Positions 1 through 8,906 of a stretch of DNA of 64,000 bases are shown piece by piece. This DNA comes from Mycobacterium sp. MS1601. Lineage in GTDB: Bacteria > Actinomycetota > Actinomycetes > Mycobacteriales > Mycobacteriaceae. A model generated the notes under the pieces. The model did not search any database. It saw only the letters and a program-made list of their open reading frames with translations, and was not told the DNA's origin. The stretch spans positions 4,526,001 through 4,590,000 of the forward strand of contig NZ_CP019420.1 of the NCBI RefSeq assembly GCF_001984215.1, given 5' to 3'. A program made the translations under genes and the position numbers. Positions within the stretch are counted from its first letter, which is position 1; the number at the start of each line of letters is the position of its first letter.

Positions 1-86
1 GCGACAGATGTGTCCACCGTCGGCGAGGTGTTCTCGGGCTGGGCAGGTGCGACTGCGGTGGCCGGATTGTCGACGGTGATGGTCAC
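1..86 (-). CDS. 5' end of an unrecognised gene, cut by the window edge
   Basis: Only the first 28 codons are present. They begin with GTG and are preceded, on the minus strand, by a good ribosome binding site (aaggag, 6 nt before the start). The visible N-terminus (MTITVDNPATAVAPAQ...) is rich in Thr, Pro and Ala and shows no motif or signal peptide. Function cannot be called from this stub; the reading frame is open to the edge. Confidence 0.55.
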   Translation of the reverse strand, partial: MTITVDNPATAVAPAQPENTSPTVDTSV

Positions 87-572
87 AGCGGACTCCTTCT
101 CTAAACTGCCGGTAGATGCCGGATCGATGAGCAGCCGTCATTAGAACAAATGTTCGACGCAGAGGAAAGCTGACGCGCCGACGCTCAGCCGGGTCGTGCT
201 CATGGGCTGCGCGAGCTGCCGCGATCAACAAGCCCAGCGGCGCAGTTCTTCACCACATCGTGGCGTAGTGATATCCGAACATCGGCGCGCAGTGCGGTGC
301 GGGACGGCCGTTGAGCTGATGTCACGGTCGACGTTCCCGGCTTCGAAGAGACCGGCATTCTGAAGTGACAAGTACTCCATCACAACACCATTGAAGTGAG
401 CACGGAGTTGACCAGTGGCCCTACCGCGGGCTGGTCGGGGCGGGCGCCGACGCGGCTCCACCAGATGAATTCGTCTGGCTGATCGAGCGATTCAGCGTGA
501 TGGGGACTTTCTTCTCTAGTCCTGGCGGAGCCGTGATCCAAAGATGGTGTCTGACGTTGGAAAGGATGCTCG
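87..572. other. Gene-free stretch
   Basis: About 490 bases between a leftward gene and a rightward gene. The possible short frames here are rich in Arg and Cys, lack ribosome binding sites and look like noise. It presumably holds the promoters of both flanking genes, but no confident -35/-10 pair was picked out. Confidence 0.5.
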
Positions 573-845
573 ATGACGGTCAGTGCACGAACCATCGGTA
601 TGCCAGGTTGTCTCGAGGCCGCTGCCTGGAGGTTCCTCGAATCCGACTACATCGGTCCCGCGTACGCCGGCTGGCCGATCGAGCGGCGTGTCGAGGTGTT
701 CCTGGCCCGGATGGGTCCGCGCGCGTTGCTCGACGACGGATCGGCCTACGAGGCACTCATCGACCGTGTCCTCGCCAATGTCGGGCGCGCTCGACGTAGG
801 GCAGTTGTGGCTCCCGCCGGCACTGATGCTCCGGCGCCGGGGTGA
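573..845 (+). CDS. Hypothetical protein, 90 aa
   Basis: A compact frame with acceptable codon use for a high-GC genome and a ribosome binding site (ggaaagga) 6 nt before the ATG. The protein is soluble and mostly helical in appearance (for example FLESDYIGPAYAGWP, RRVEVFLARMG), with an Ala/Pro-rich tail. No catalytic motif, membrane segment or signal peptide is seen. It stands alone, with about 180 bases before the next gene. Product unknown. Confidence 0.6.
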   Translation: MTVSARTIGMPGCLEAAAWRFLESDYIGPAYAGWPIERRVEVFLARMGPRALLDDGSAYEALIDRVLANVGRARRRAVVAPAGTDAPAPG

Positions 846-1026
846 TCTAACCGAAGGCGCACAGCGGTGATAAACCAGCAGCTCCGACAGCGCGAATCGC
901 CTGGCGCATCACCAGACAGGGCAATGGCTTTCGGCCGACGGCCGCAGCGGCACGCGCGACATTTTCCCCTGGCGGTGCGCTGCATCCGGGTTCACTATGG
1001 AAGTAGCTCATCGCGGAGGCGCAGCC

Positions 1027-1608
1027 ATGGACACCGTCGATCTCAACGTCAAGAGCATCTGGTTGGTGCGCGCCCTCGGACACAATCAACTGGTACGCCG
1101 CAGCGACCGGATCGAGGCCACATGCAGAGTACTGGCGGCGCTCGTGCTGGTGTTGTTCATCCCCGTTGCCTGCGCGGTGGGCACTGCGGTACATGAGACG
1201 CAGACCCGGTACCTGGCCGAGGCCGTAGCCACCCGCCACCAGGTTGACGCCGAGGTTGTCGAGGACAGTGTGCATCTGCGGGACATGTACTCGTGGGGTG
1301 CTGTAACCCGAGTGCGGTGGACAGTAGACGGGCGCACCCGCTCCGATGTGGTGGTGTCGCGGGAATCGCGCAAAGCAGGAGAATCGCTGCCGATCTGGGT
1401 GGATCGCAGCGGCGCCAGAACCCAGGCCCCCGAAGGTTCGCTGCTTCCATCCGTCACCGCCGTGCTCGCGGCACTCACGGTGTGGGCGGCCACGGCGACG
1501 GTGGTGGGTGGTCTGTTGGCCGTGCAGCATGCGCGGCTCACCCGGCGGCGATATGCCGTGTGGGAGCGGGAATACCAGCTCTTGACTGGTAGCGGCAGCC
1601 AGCACTGA
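1027..1608 (+). CDS. Two-pass membrane protein, mycobacterial type, 193 aa
   Basis: The start is placed at the ATG at 1027 because it has a strong ribosome binding site (cggagg, 8 nt upstream); a GTG 30 bases earlier is possible but less likely. Two hydrophobic segments are visible, at about residues 35-55 and 140-166, joined by a roughly 85-residue polar loop probably outside the membrane, with a basic C-terminal tail (RLTRRR). The pattern of a charged N-terminus, RIEA...CR before the first helix and a strand-rich loop fits the two-helix membrane proteins common in mycobacteria; their function is not known. It is followed after 42 bases by the P-loop protein. Confidence 0.75.
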   Translation: MDTVDLNVKSIWLVRALGHNQLVRRSDRIEATCRVLAALVLVLFIPVACAVGTAVHETQTRYLAEAVATRHQVDAEVVEDSVHLRDMYSWGAVTRVRWTVDGRTRSDVVVSRESRKAGESLPIWVDRSGARTQAPEGSLLPSVTAVLAALTVWAATATVVGGLLAVQHARLTRRRYAVWEREYQLLTGSGSQH

Positions 1609-1650
1609 GTAGCATCTGGCGCCAACCTCCACTTCGATCGTTGGAACGCA

Positions 1651-2202
1651 TTGACACTCGACGACCTCGCGCTGTTGCTGGAGACGGCCGGCGCGACGAC
1701 AGTGCTGGTCGACGGGCGTTCTGGGGCAGGCAAGACGACGCTGGCAGACAGCTTGCAAAGACGTTGGACCGGCAGCGCCGTCGTGCGACTCGAGGATATC
1801 TACCCAGGTTGGGACGGATTGGCCGCGGCCGTCGACCACCTGCACGGCGAGCTCCTGCTCCCACGCTCGCAGAATCGGCCGGCGCGTTGGCGACGCTGGG
1901 ACTGGGTCGCTGATCGCCCCGCTGAGTGGCACGCCGTTGATGCGGACCGTCTGATCGTCGAAGGTGTCGGCGCGCTCTGCGCAGGCAACCACGAGCTGGC
2001 TGATGTGGGCATCTGGATCGAGATGGACGACGAGATGCGCAAATATCGGGCACTGCAGCGTGACGGGGACACCTTCCGGCCGCACTGGGACCGCTGGGCC
2101 CGCCAGGAAGACGACCTCATCGCTCGCTTCGAGCCGCGAGATCAGGCCGACTTCATCGTGACCGAAGGCGCCGACGGACGGGTCTGGATCGACCCGGCGT
2201 AG
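1651..2202 (+). CDS. P-loop nucleoside kinase-like ATP-binding protein, 183 aa
   Basis: A clear Walker A motif (DGRSGAGKTTLA) lies at about residues 21-32, followed by a helix and an LEDIYPGWDGL segment of the kind found in uridine-kinase-like proteins, where the acidic residue contacts substrate. A second strand (RLIVEGVGAL) resembles the Walker B strand of that fold, and the C-terminal half carries basic residues suited to a lid (RKYRALQRDGD). The start is TTG at 1651; no better in-frame start is near and the ribosome binding site is weak. The likely role is phosphorylation of a small nucleoside-like or sugar-like substrate in the cytoplasm, but the substrate cannot be told. Confidence 0.72.
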   Translation: MTLDDLALLLETAGATTVLVDGRSGAGKTTLADSLQRRWTGSAVVRLEDIYPGWDGLAAAVDHLHGELLLPRSQNRPARWRRWDWVADRPAEWHAVDADRLIVEGVGALCAGNHELADVGIWIEMDDEMRKYRALQRDGDTFRPHWDRWARQEDDLIARFEPRDQADFIVTEGADGRVWIDPA

Positions 2203-2242
2203 CGAGCATGAACCGACCTGGGTTACGTTAGGGGACGGAAAA

Positions 2243-2334
2243 CCACACGGGAGTGCACCGAAGTGCGCTGAGAGGACGGCTGGCCGGCCGTCGACCGTAC
2301 GAACCTGACCGGGTAATGCCGGCGTAGGGAGATG
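2243..2334 (+). promoter_or_regulatory. TPP (thi-box) riboswitch
   Basis: The conserved core elements occur in order and with normal spacing: gggagtgc, then gcgctgagagg, a variable arm, then gaacctgaccgggtaatgccgg and cgtaggga. These are the pyrimidine-sensing and pyrophosphate-sensing parts of the thiamine pyrophosphate aptamer. It ends about 11 bases before the first gene of the ECF importer, so it most likely works by masking the ribosome binding site (aaggag at about 2334-2339) when thiamine pyrophosphate is abundant. Confidence 0.95.
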
Positions 2335-2345
2335 AAGGAGTCCTC

Positions 2346-2948
2346 ATGGACCAACAGATCACTCACCCATCACCGCTGCGGTGGCGCGTCGTCGACATCG
2401 TGGTGGCCAGCGTGCTTGCCGTCGCCTCCGGCCTGGTGTTCGTCTTCTGGAACGTCGCCTACAACCCGGTGTTCGAACCGCTGAGTGCGGTGCTTCCCGG
2501 GCTTCAAGGGTTGGCCGGGGGTGGCTGGCTGTTCGCCGGCGTGCTGACCGCACTGGTGATCCGCAAACCTGGCGCCGCACTGTACGGCGAACTGGTCGCG
2601 GCCACCGTTTCCGCCCTGGTCGGAAACCAGTGGGGTGTCATGACCATCGAATCGGGACTGGTGCAAGGGCTTGCCGCTGAGCTGGTGTTCGCAGTGTTCC
2701 TGTACAAACGTTGGAACCTGCCGATCGCCGTGTTGGCCGGTGCCGGTGCAGGTTTCGCGCTGGCCGTCAACGAGTTGATCATCTACTACCCCGGATCCAC
2801 GATGGCGTTCTCGGCCATCTACACCGCTTCGGCGGTGGTGTCTGGCGCGCTGATCGCCGGTGTGCTGTCGTGGTTCGTGGTTCGCGGGCTCGCCAAAACC
2901 GGCGCACTCAGCCGATTTGCCTCCGGCCGGACTGTCGCCGCGCAGTGA
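2346..2948 (+). CDS. ykoE: YkoE-type substrate-binding (S) component of a thiamine-precursor ECF importer
   Basis: A 200-residue integral membrane protein with five to six hydrophobic segments, including VVASVLAVASGLVFVFWN near the N-terminus and a GGWLFAGVLTALVIRKPGAAL segment typical of the YkoE family. In that family the protein binds hydroxymethylpyrimidine or thiamine and hands it to the ATPase/transmembrane module. It is placed directly behind a TPP riboswitch and is translationally coupled to the ATPase gene (GTGA overlap), which supports control by thiamine status. The ATG at 2346 has an aaggag site 6 nt upstream. Confidence 0.93.
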   Translation: MDQQITHPSPLRWRVVDIVVASVLAVASGLVFVFWNVAYNPVFEPLSAVLPGLQGLAGGGWLFAGVLTALVIRKPGAALYGELVAATVSALVGNQWGVMTIESGLVQGLAAELVFAVFLYKRWNLPIAVLAGAGAGFALAVNELIIYYPGSTMAFSAIYTASAVVSGALIAGVLSWFVVRGLAKTGALSRFASGRTVAAQ

Positions 2949-4381
2949 CGCAGGCTTCGGGCGGAGCCGAAGTCACAGCGCGACAGTGGGGTTGGCAACA
3001 CGCCGGTCAACAACGTTGGGCCCTCAGCGATCTGGACCTGACCATCGAGGCCGGCCAGCGGGTACTGCTGCTGGGCCCGTCCGGCTCGGGTAAATCGACG
3101 CTGCTGCACGGTTTGGCTGGTGTGCTTGGCGGCGCTGAGGAAGGCCATGCTTCCGGCTCACTGTTGGTGGACGGTGCACCACCCGCGCAGCAGCGCTCCC
3201 GCATCGGAATGGTGCTGCAGGACCCGGATTCTCAGGTAATCCTGTCCCGCGTCGGTGACGATGTGGCGTTCGGGATGGAGAACTTCGGCGTTCCCCGTGA
3301 CGAGATCTGGCCACGCGTCGAGATCGCTCTGAGTTCGGTCGGACTGAATCTGCCGCTGCAGCATGACACCGCCCAACTCTCCGGCGGACAGAAACAGCGC
3401 CTGGCCCTGGCTGGGGTACTGGCCATGCGGCCCGGCCTGATCCTTCTGGACGAGCCGACAGCCAACCTCGACCCCGCCGGAGTCCTGGAGGTTCGCGACG
3501 CGGTGACGGCCGCGGCCGAACTGACCGGCGCCACCGTCGTGGTAGTCGAGCACCGCACCGAGGTCTGGTTGCCGGTGGTGGACCGGGTGGTCGTTCTGGG
3601 CGCCGGGGGAGAGGTGATCGCCGACGGCTCCCCTGAGGAGACCATCCAACGGGAGCACACACATCTCGTGGAATCGGGGATCTGGGTGCCGGGAGCGCCC
3701 GCGCCTGCGGTGTCCAGGATTCGTGGTGGTGCCGAACCATTGCTGACGGCAACCGATCTGACGGTGGGATACCGCTCAGATCTGCTGACACTTGATCTGT
3801 CGATCACGGCGGGCCGGGTGCTGGCGGTGACGGGGCCCAACGGGTCCGGGAAGTCGACGCTGGCCCTGACACTGGGTGGCCTGCTGCCGGCGCGCGGCGG
3901 ATCTCTTGAATCGGCTTCCGACTTCGCGCCCACACCCCAACGTCGCAACCCGATTCGCTGGAAGTCCAAGGAGTTGCTGACTCGGATCACCAGTGTGTTC
4001 CAGGATCCCGAGCATCAGTTCCTGGCGCCGACTGTGCGAGACGAGATCTCGCTGGGGCCGCGGGCACTGAAGATGCCCGAAGCGGAGATCGTCACGCGGG
4101 CTGATGCTCTGTTGGAGCGACTGCGCCTGACCGGAGTCGCGAACCGCAGCCCTTACACGCTCTCCGGCGGGGAGAAGCGACGGCTGTCGGTGGCGACGGT
4201 GTTGATGACGCGGCCCGCCATGGTGGTGCTCGACGAACCGACGTTTGGGCAGGACCGCCGCACGTGGGCCGAGTTGATTCTGTTGCTCGCCGAGATCGCC
4301 AATGAAGGAACGGCGGTCGTCACCGTCACCCACGACACCGAGTTCGTGGACCTGCTGGCCGACGAGCGTGTTGATGTCTAG
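2945..4381 (+). CDS. ykoD: YkoD-type tandem ABC ATPase of the ECF importer, 478 aa
   Basis: Two ABC ATPase domains are fused in one chain. The first has Walker A GPSGSGKST, signature LSGGQKQR and Walker B LILLDEPTA; the second has GPNGSGKST, LSGGEKRR and VVLDEPTF. This is the usual build of the energy-coupling pair in YkoD, where one polypeptide replaces two EcfA proteins. The start is the GTG at 2945, which overlaps the ykoE stop by four bases; a longer reading upstream would run inside ykoE. It couples ATP hydrolysis to uptake of the thiamine precursor with YkoC and YkoE. Confidence 0.93.
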   Translation: MTQASGGAEVTARQWGWQHAGQQRWALSDLDLTIEAGQRVLLLGPSGSGKSTLLHGLAGVLGGAEEGHASGSLLVDGAPPAQQRSRIGMVLQDPDSQVILSRVGDDVAFGMENFGVPRDEIWPRVEIALSSVGLNLPLQHDTAQLSGGQKQRLALAGVLAMRPGLILLDEPTANLDPAGVLEVRDAVTAAAELTGATVVVVEHRTEVWLPVVDRVVVLGAGGEVIADGSPEETIQREHTHLVESGIWVPGAPAPAVSRIRGGAEPLLTATDLTVGYRSDLLTLDLSITAGRVLAVTGPNGSGKSTLALTLGGLLPARGGSLESASDFAPTPQRRNPIRWKSKELLTRITSVFQDPEHQFLAPTVRDEISLGPRALKMPEAEIVTRADALLERLRLTGVANRSPYTLSGGEKRRLSVATVLMTRPAMVVLDEPTFGQDRRTWAELILLLAEIANEGTAVVTVTHDTEFVDLLADERVDV

Positions 4382-5123
4382 GTCGGTGAATCCTGTCGCC
4401 AAGCTGTTGGCGGCGGCGGTGATCGCGGTGGCACTGGTGCTCAGCGTCGACTGGGTGTCGGCGCTGACGGCGTTGCTACTCGAGATCCCGCTGTTCCTAG
4501 CACTCGGTGTTCGGCTGCGTCCCTTTCTGATTCGCGCGGCGCTCATTGCGGTGGCCGCGGGGCTGACTGCGGTGACCAACCTGCTCTACGGCGAGCCCAG
4601 CGGCACTGTGTACTGGCAGTTTCTGCTGATCACCGTCAGCGACGGCTCGATCGAGCTGGCGGCGGCGATGTTCCTGCGCGTCCTGGCGATTGCATTGCCG
4701 TCGGTGTTTCTCTTTCTCGACGTACAACCGACGGAACTGGCTGACGGGCTGGGGCAGATCCTGAAGTTGCCTGCCCGCTTCGTGATTGGCGCATTGGCCG
4801 GGCTGCGGATGGTCGGGCTGTTGCGGCAGGATTGGCAGTACCTCGGTTATGCGCGGCGGGCCCGCGGCGTCGCCGACCACGCTCGGTTGAGGCGCTTCCT
4901 CGGCCAGGCATTCGCACTGTTGGTCTTCGCCCTGCGCCGCGGGTCTAAGTTGGCGACGGCGATGGAAGCGCGAGGGTTCGGTGCGTACCCGACGAGGACG
5001 TGGGCACGCCCGTCAACCTTCGGCTGGCCGGAGTGGCTTCTGATCGGCTACGGACTGGTGATCGCCGGCGGTGCCATCGCGGTGGCCGTGCTGGCTGGGA
5101 CGTGGGACTTCGTGGGCAGCTGA
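4374..5123 (+). CDS. ykoC: YkoC-type transmembrane coupling (T) component of the ECF importer
   Basis: A 249-residue membrane protein of the CbiQ/EcfT family. Hydrophobic helices near the N-terminus are followed by the two short coupling-helix motifs rich in Ala-Arg-Gly (YARRARGV at about residue 160 and AMEARGFGA near 200) that dock on the ATPase. The ATG at 4374 overlaps the end of ykoD by eight bases. It completes a three-gene riboswitch-controlled operon, and no further thiamine gene follows. Confidence 0.92.
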   Translation: MSRSVNPVAKLLAAAVIAVALVLSVDWVSALTALLLEIPLFLALGVRLRPFLIRAALIAVAAGLTAVTNLLYGEPSGTVYWQFLLITVSDGSIELAAAMFLRVLAIALPSVFLFLDVQPTELADGLGQILKLPARFVIGALAGLRMVGLLRQDWQYLGYARRARGVADHARLRRFLGQAFALLVFALRRGSKLATAMEARGFGAYPTRTWARPSTFGWPEWLLIGYGLVIAGGAIAVAVLAGTWDFVGS

Positions 5124-5124
5124 A

Positions 5125-5364
5125 TCAGGAATCGCAGCCGATGCCGTCGCCGTCACGATCGAGGCCGTAGATGTCGGAGCCGACCACTCTCACCGGTCCC
5201 TGCACGTACGACGGACCGTTACCGCTGCCGCCGGCGCAGTCGACGTCACTGTCGATCGGCACGCACGGCCCCGAGTAGTTCGGGTCGCACGGTTCGGCGT
5301 TCGCTACCGGACTGAGTATGAGACCCCCGGCGAACACAATTATCAAGGCTGTCAATTTACCCAC
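5125..5364 (-). CDS. Secreted excalibur-domain protein, 79 aa
   Basis: The N-terminus is a Sec signal peptide (KLTALIIVFAGGLILSPVANA, probable cleavage after ANA). The mature part is short, has paired cysteines, and ends with DRDGDGIGCDS, the excalibur calcium-binding signature (DxDxDGxxC). Such proteins are exported and thought to bind calcium; their precise role in mycobacteria is unknown. It converges on ykoC with a one-base gap, so the two transcripts end tail to tail. Confidence 0.85.
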   Translation of the reverse strand: MGKLTALIIVFAGGLILSPVANAEPCDPNYSGPCVPIDSDVDCAGGSGNGPSYVQGPVRVVGSDIYGLDRDGDGIGCDS

Positions 5365-5565
5365 GGGCGGAGATGCTAGGTCACGGAGTGACCTTTCGGG
5401 AGTGGATGAGCGAATTACGTCTGTCCGTTACTTCTGGGGGCGGGCGAGTTGTGTTGCCGTGACAGCGGCGTTGTCGAAGACGGCACTAAATTCACAAATT
5501 GACACACGTGCCAGTTCTGCTGGGTATCGTGAGCGCACCTGAGAGGTCATGTCTAGGGGACGAGG

Positions 5566-7155
5566 GTGGGGACAACTGCGGGTTGGTATGACGATCCATG
5601 GAATCAAGCGGATCTGCGTTGGTGGGATGGCCAGCAGTGGTCGGGCAGGACTGCGACCACACGACCTGAAGTCGATAGTCGGGATGCCGTGACCGCTATT
5701 GAGAGCGGCGGGATCGAGCACCTGATCGGACGCGATGGAAGGATCGCCGTCGTCGACCTCGAAACGACGGGCCTGTATCCCACCGATCGGGTAGTCGAGA
5801 TCGCGGTCCTCACCCTTGATTGTGACGGTCGGGTGCACGACGAGTTTGAAACACTCATTCAGCCGATGCGGGACGTCGGACCGACCTGGATCCACGGTGT
5901 GGACGCCGCCATGGTGCGCGATGCACCCACCTTTGCTGATGTCGCGCACCATGTGGCGTCGCGACTCGATGGTGCGGTGGTGGTAGGGCACAACGTCTTG
6001 TTCGACATACGCATGCTTGGCAGCGAGCTGTCCCGTACCGGAATCGAGATCGATTGGGGTACAAGCCTCGATACGCTCCGCGCGACTCGATGCAAGCTGG
6101 GCCAAGCCTGCGAGGAGCTTGGCATCGCCCTGGATGATGCGCATCGTGCGATTGCCGACGCACGGGCTACCGCACGACTGCTGTTCGCGACGCGCCATTT
6201 CTACCGCGATCCGTGTGTGCCCGCGGCAGCTCGTCCGCTACAGGTGACGCCGTTGCGGGTGCGCGCGCGAGAAGGGCATGTCGATGTGCTGCCACCAGCG
6301 CCGTACTTGGCGCAACTCGCGCGCGGCATGCACACCAGCGTTGACGTTGCACCGTACGTCCAATTGCTCGACGTGGCCATGGCAGACCTCAAACTCACTC
6401 CAGATGAGCGAGGGCAACTTCGCAGTCTCGCCGCTGAACTCGGTCTTGATAGGCCAGCGGTGGCTCGTGCTCATCGTGAGTTTGTCAATGGCCTGATAGA
6501 CGCCGCGCTCGAGGACGGTGTGGTGACGGATGAGGAGTTCGATCAACTCAGCAGGGCCGCTGCACTTCTCGAAGTGGACCGAGAGGCAGTGTTGAGCCGC
6601 ATCGAACCTCTTCGCGCGTCCGTGGAGGGGATGGCTCTTTCTCCTGGATTGACTGTCTGTTTCACGGGGCAGGGACAATTGAACGGTTCACTTGTCGACC
6701 GGGCGGATCAAGAGGCGATGGCGCTGCGGCACGGACTGTTTGTAGCCAAGTCGGTAACCAAGAAGGGGCCCGACCTGGTGGTGGCCGCTGACGGTGAGTC
6801 GCGCTCGGCGAAGGCCCGTAGAGCTCGGCAGCAGGGTGTCGCGATCTGTTCGTTCACCGACTTTGCCGAGGCGCTCGAGACAGGTGGTTTGGTCACCGCC
6901 ATGCGTGCGGCACCAGCGGATACCGCGATGGTATGTGTGACGTGTGGGACTTCGTGGATGGCACGGCGCCAGACTGCAGGATCAGTCTGTAGTGACTGTT
7001 CGCGGTCGACGTTGCTGCAGAAGACGCCGTCGATGTCGCTTACCGCCGGGGTGGAGCTCGTCTGCGGTCAATGTGGAAATTCTTGGGAGCGTGCGCAGGT
7101 CAGAGGTCGGCGGCCCAAGATCTGTCCGGACTGTGCATCGGGAGCTGGGGTTTGA
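5566..7155 (+). CDS. Multidomain DEDDh exonuclease: DUF2510, exonuclease, TerB-like, BRCT-like, zinc ribbons
   Basis: Domains in order: a DUF2510 motif at residues 6-28 (GWYDDPWNQ...RWWDG..W); a DnaQ-like 3'-5' exonuclease with all acidic motifs (VDLETTGL, GHNVLFDIRML, HRAIADARATA) at about 60-205; a TerB-like helical domain with two acidic repeats (LKLTPDERGQ, GVVTDEEFD) at about 265-350; a BRCT-like segment (LTVCFTGQGQ...) at about 365-445; and two CxxC...CxxC zinc ribbons at the C-terminus (CVTCGTSW...CSDC, CGQCGNSW...CPDC). The catalytic residues DEDDh look intact. The start is GTG at 5566. It probably trims DNA ends in a repair or defence setting, but this combination does not match a named housekeeping enzyme. 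Confidence 0.85.
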   Translation: MGTTAGWYDDPWNQADLRWWDGQQWSGRTATTRPEVDSRDAVTAIESGGIEHLIGRDGRIAVVDLETTGLYPTDRVVEIAVLTLDCDGRVHDEFETLIQPMRDVGPTWIHGVDAAMVRDAPTFADVAHHVASRLDGAVVVGHNVLFDIRMLGSELSRTGIEIDWGTSLDTLRATRCKLGQACEELGIALDDAHRAIADARATARLLFATRHFYRDPCVPAAARPLQVTPLRVRAREGHVDVLPPAPYLAQLARGMHTSVDVAPYVQLLDVAMADLKLTPDERGQLRSLAAELGLDRPAVARAHREFVNGLIDAALEDGVVTDEEFDQLSRAAALLEVDREAVLSRIEPLRASVEGMALSPGLTVCFTGQGQLNGSLVDRADQEAMALRHGLFVAKSVTKKGPDLVVAADGESRSAKARRARQQGVAICSFTDFAEALETGGLVTAMRAAPADTAMVCVTCGTSWMARRQTAGSVCSDCSRSTLLQKTPSMSLTAGVELVCGQCGNSWERAQVRGRRPKICPDCASGAGV

Positions 7156-7157
7156 GC

Positions 7158-7694
7158 GTGAAGTACCAGTCCGTTGCGGTCGTCGACAAGCATGGCAGCG
7201 ACTCGGTCGTCTGGCATGTCGATGTAAGCCCGAATGATTCGGACCTGAGCCGGCTATCCGGGGCGTGGGTGATCTCCGGGCTGGACTCGGGGAGGCTGTC
7301 GTCGCTGGTGCAGAGCCGCAAGCTTGTTGTGACGCACGCAGCGGCGCAGCTTCGACTTGATGGTCACGCTGGAGTGCTCGACCTCGACGCGGTGGTCGAC
7401 GGTATTGAAGGCGAGATCGCTCGACTCCAGAGTCACTTCGACACGAAGATGGCATCCGAGCCGAAGTCCACGCGAGTCGCCCCGACGTGGCCACATGTTC
7501 CCGAACGTGTCGATCTGGCCGATCCCCCTCGGGACAGTGACGCACCCGATCGGGTTTCCGTCGTGCTAGGGATCGCGCGGTGGCTCGAGTCGGCTGCACT
7601 GGCGTGGGTTGCGATTGAACGCCAACGGCTCGATCGTGACTTTCTGCGCCAGGAAGAACCCGATCTGCGTCGCTTTCCCGGTTGGGCGCGCTGA
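7158..7694 (+). CDS. Hypothetical partner protein of the exonuclease, 178 aa
   Basis: Begins 2 bases after the exonuclease stop. The GTG at 7158 has a ggagctgggg stretch 7 nt upstream; a TTG at 7152, overlapping the stop, is the alternative. The protein is soluble, with a strand-rich first half (YQSVAVVDKHGSDSVVWHVDVSP) and helices in the second half ending in a charged tail. No known motif is recognised. The tight spacing suggests it is co-translated with the exonuclease and acts with it. Confidence 0.65.
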   Translation: MKYQSVAVVDKHGSDSVVWHVDVSPNDSDLSRLSGAWVISGLDSGRLSSLVQSRKLVVTHAAAQLRLDGHAGVLDLDAVVDGIEGEIARLQSHFDTKMASEPKSTRVAPTWPHVPERVDLADPPRDSDAPDRVSVVLGIARWLESAALAWVAIERQRLDRDFLRQEEPDLRRFPGWAR

Positions 7695-8079
7695 ATGGTC
7701 ACTACCGGTGCTTTCGGGCACCGTTAAATCTGGGGGGCACCATATCCCAGGTCTGGGCCGCTGTGTGGACGATAGATCCGTTGGACACGTTTTCCGAGAA
7801 ACTTGTTGTGCCAAAGCATCCGGTCGACCTCCGAACCAATGATGGCCTCGATATCTATGTCGCCGATGCCGGGCGCCATCGCTTCACGTCCTATGCGGCT
7901 GGGAACTGAGCTTCGATAAGTTCGGCGATCGAGACGACGTATCGCAAGAGCATCGTGAAAAGCAGAGCCGCAGGCGAGGTAGGTGACCGCAATCCGCGCT
8001 TCACGCACAAGTACGAAGTCCCCAGCAGTTTCAATCCCAAGTGGGCAAAGAGGCTCGTGCTGACGAGTCGCTCGCCCGC
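7695..8079. other. Gene-free stretch
   Basis: About 385 bases between converging transcripts. Short open frames exist on both strands (for example 7682-7909 on the plus strand), but none has a ribosome binding site or a recognisable product. It may contain worn remnants of a gene; nothing firm can be said. Confidence 0.4.
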
Positions 8080-8898
8080 CTACAACCGCTGAAACTGCAA
8101 GTACGCCCCGCCAACGACCACCACCACCGACACCAACAACGCGGCCACCGCCGCACCCCGCATCGCCACTGAGCTGTTCATCCGGCGTGCCCGCAGGTAC
8201 AGCTCGGCGATCGCCAGGTTCGGCAGGTAGAAGAAGAAGTCCATGGTGTAGTCGAACCAGCCCCGGAAATCGCCTGTGCGGCCGTCGAATTCGACAAGTG
8301 TCGACAGCCCGTACTGCATCCGGTAGAGCCAGGAGGCGATCACCAACGCGAACAGCCGCACCGCCCAGGCGCGGTGGCGGTCGAAGTCTCGGGCGCGGGC
8401 ATACCGGATGGCCTGCACCGCCGAGAGAATCATCAACAACCCGTACAGGCCGAAGCCGATGTCCATCACGATGCCGCCCACCGTGCGCTGCAACACGATG
8501 AAGCCCAGACCCCCGACCGCCGTCAGAACCGCGGTGGCCACGTACAGCCGTCCGATCCACCGGTGCACCACCGGCCAGCGGGTGCGGATCACCGGGATCA
8601 GCTGCACACAGCCCAGCACCATCACCACCGCGCCGGTCACGAAGTGCAGTCCGATCGACCCGCTGGCACCGGGGTTCTCCGGCGAGTACAGCCCGGGCAG
8701 AAAGCCACCGTTCCACCGCTGCAGGTCGCCGTCGAACAGGCGGGCGATGTAGGTCAATGCGATGTAGAGGACGAACTGTAGGCCACTGACACACAGCAGT
8801 GTCACCAGCACGACGCCCAACCACCGGTTGGCCGCACCGAGAGCACCGCCGCCGCGCGCGACAGCGGACTCGTCTGAAGTCCTAAGCGTTGTCAACAC
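8080..8898 (-). CDS. DUF2306-family multi-pass membrane protein, 272 aa
   Basis: Seven or eight hydrophobic helices are visible, with features of the DUF2306 family: HFVTGAVVMVLGCVQL, HRWIGRLYV and the HRAWAVRLFAL helix with conserved His/Arg that may bind heme or a quinone. The gene starts only 8 bases after the end of the molybdenum oxidoreductase large subunit, and so is the last gene of that operon. One possible role is passing electrons from the exported enzyme to the membrane chain; this is inference from position. Confidence 0.78.
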   Translation of the reverse strand: MLTTLRTSDESAVARGGGALGAANRWLGVVLVTLLCVSGLQFVLYIALTYIARLFDGDLQRWNGGFLPGLYSPENPGASGSIGLHFVTGAVVMVLGCVQLIPVIRTRWPVVHRWIGRLYVATAVLTAVGGLGFIVLQRTVGGIVMDIGFGLYGLLMILSAVQAIRYARARDFDRHRAWAVRLFALVIASWLYRMQYGLSTLVEFDGRTGDFRGWFDYTMDFFFYLPNLAIAELYLRARRMNSSVAMRGAAVAALLVSVVVVVGGAYLQFQRL

Positions 8899-8906
8899 AA
8901 CACCTT

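Noticed and set aside
847..2085. A 412-codon open frame on the minus strand
   Set aside because: It lies opposite two well-supported genes with good start sites, its protein is rich in Arg, His and Cys without any motif, and high GC makes such antisense frames common.
7724..8824. A 366-codon minus-strand frame over the DUF2306 gene and beyond
   Set aside because: It overlaps the DUF2306 gene in another frame; that gene has clear membrane helices and operon spacing, while this frame has Arg/Gly-rich noise.
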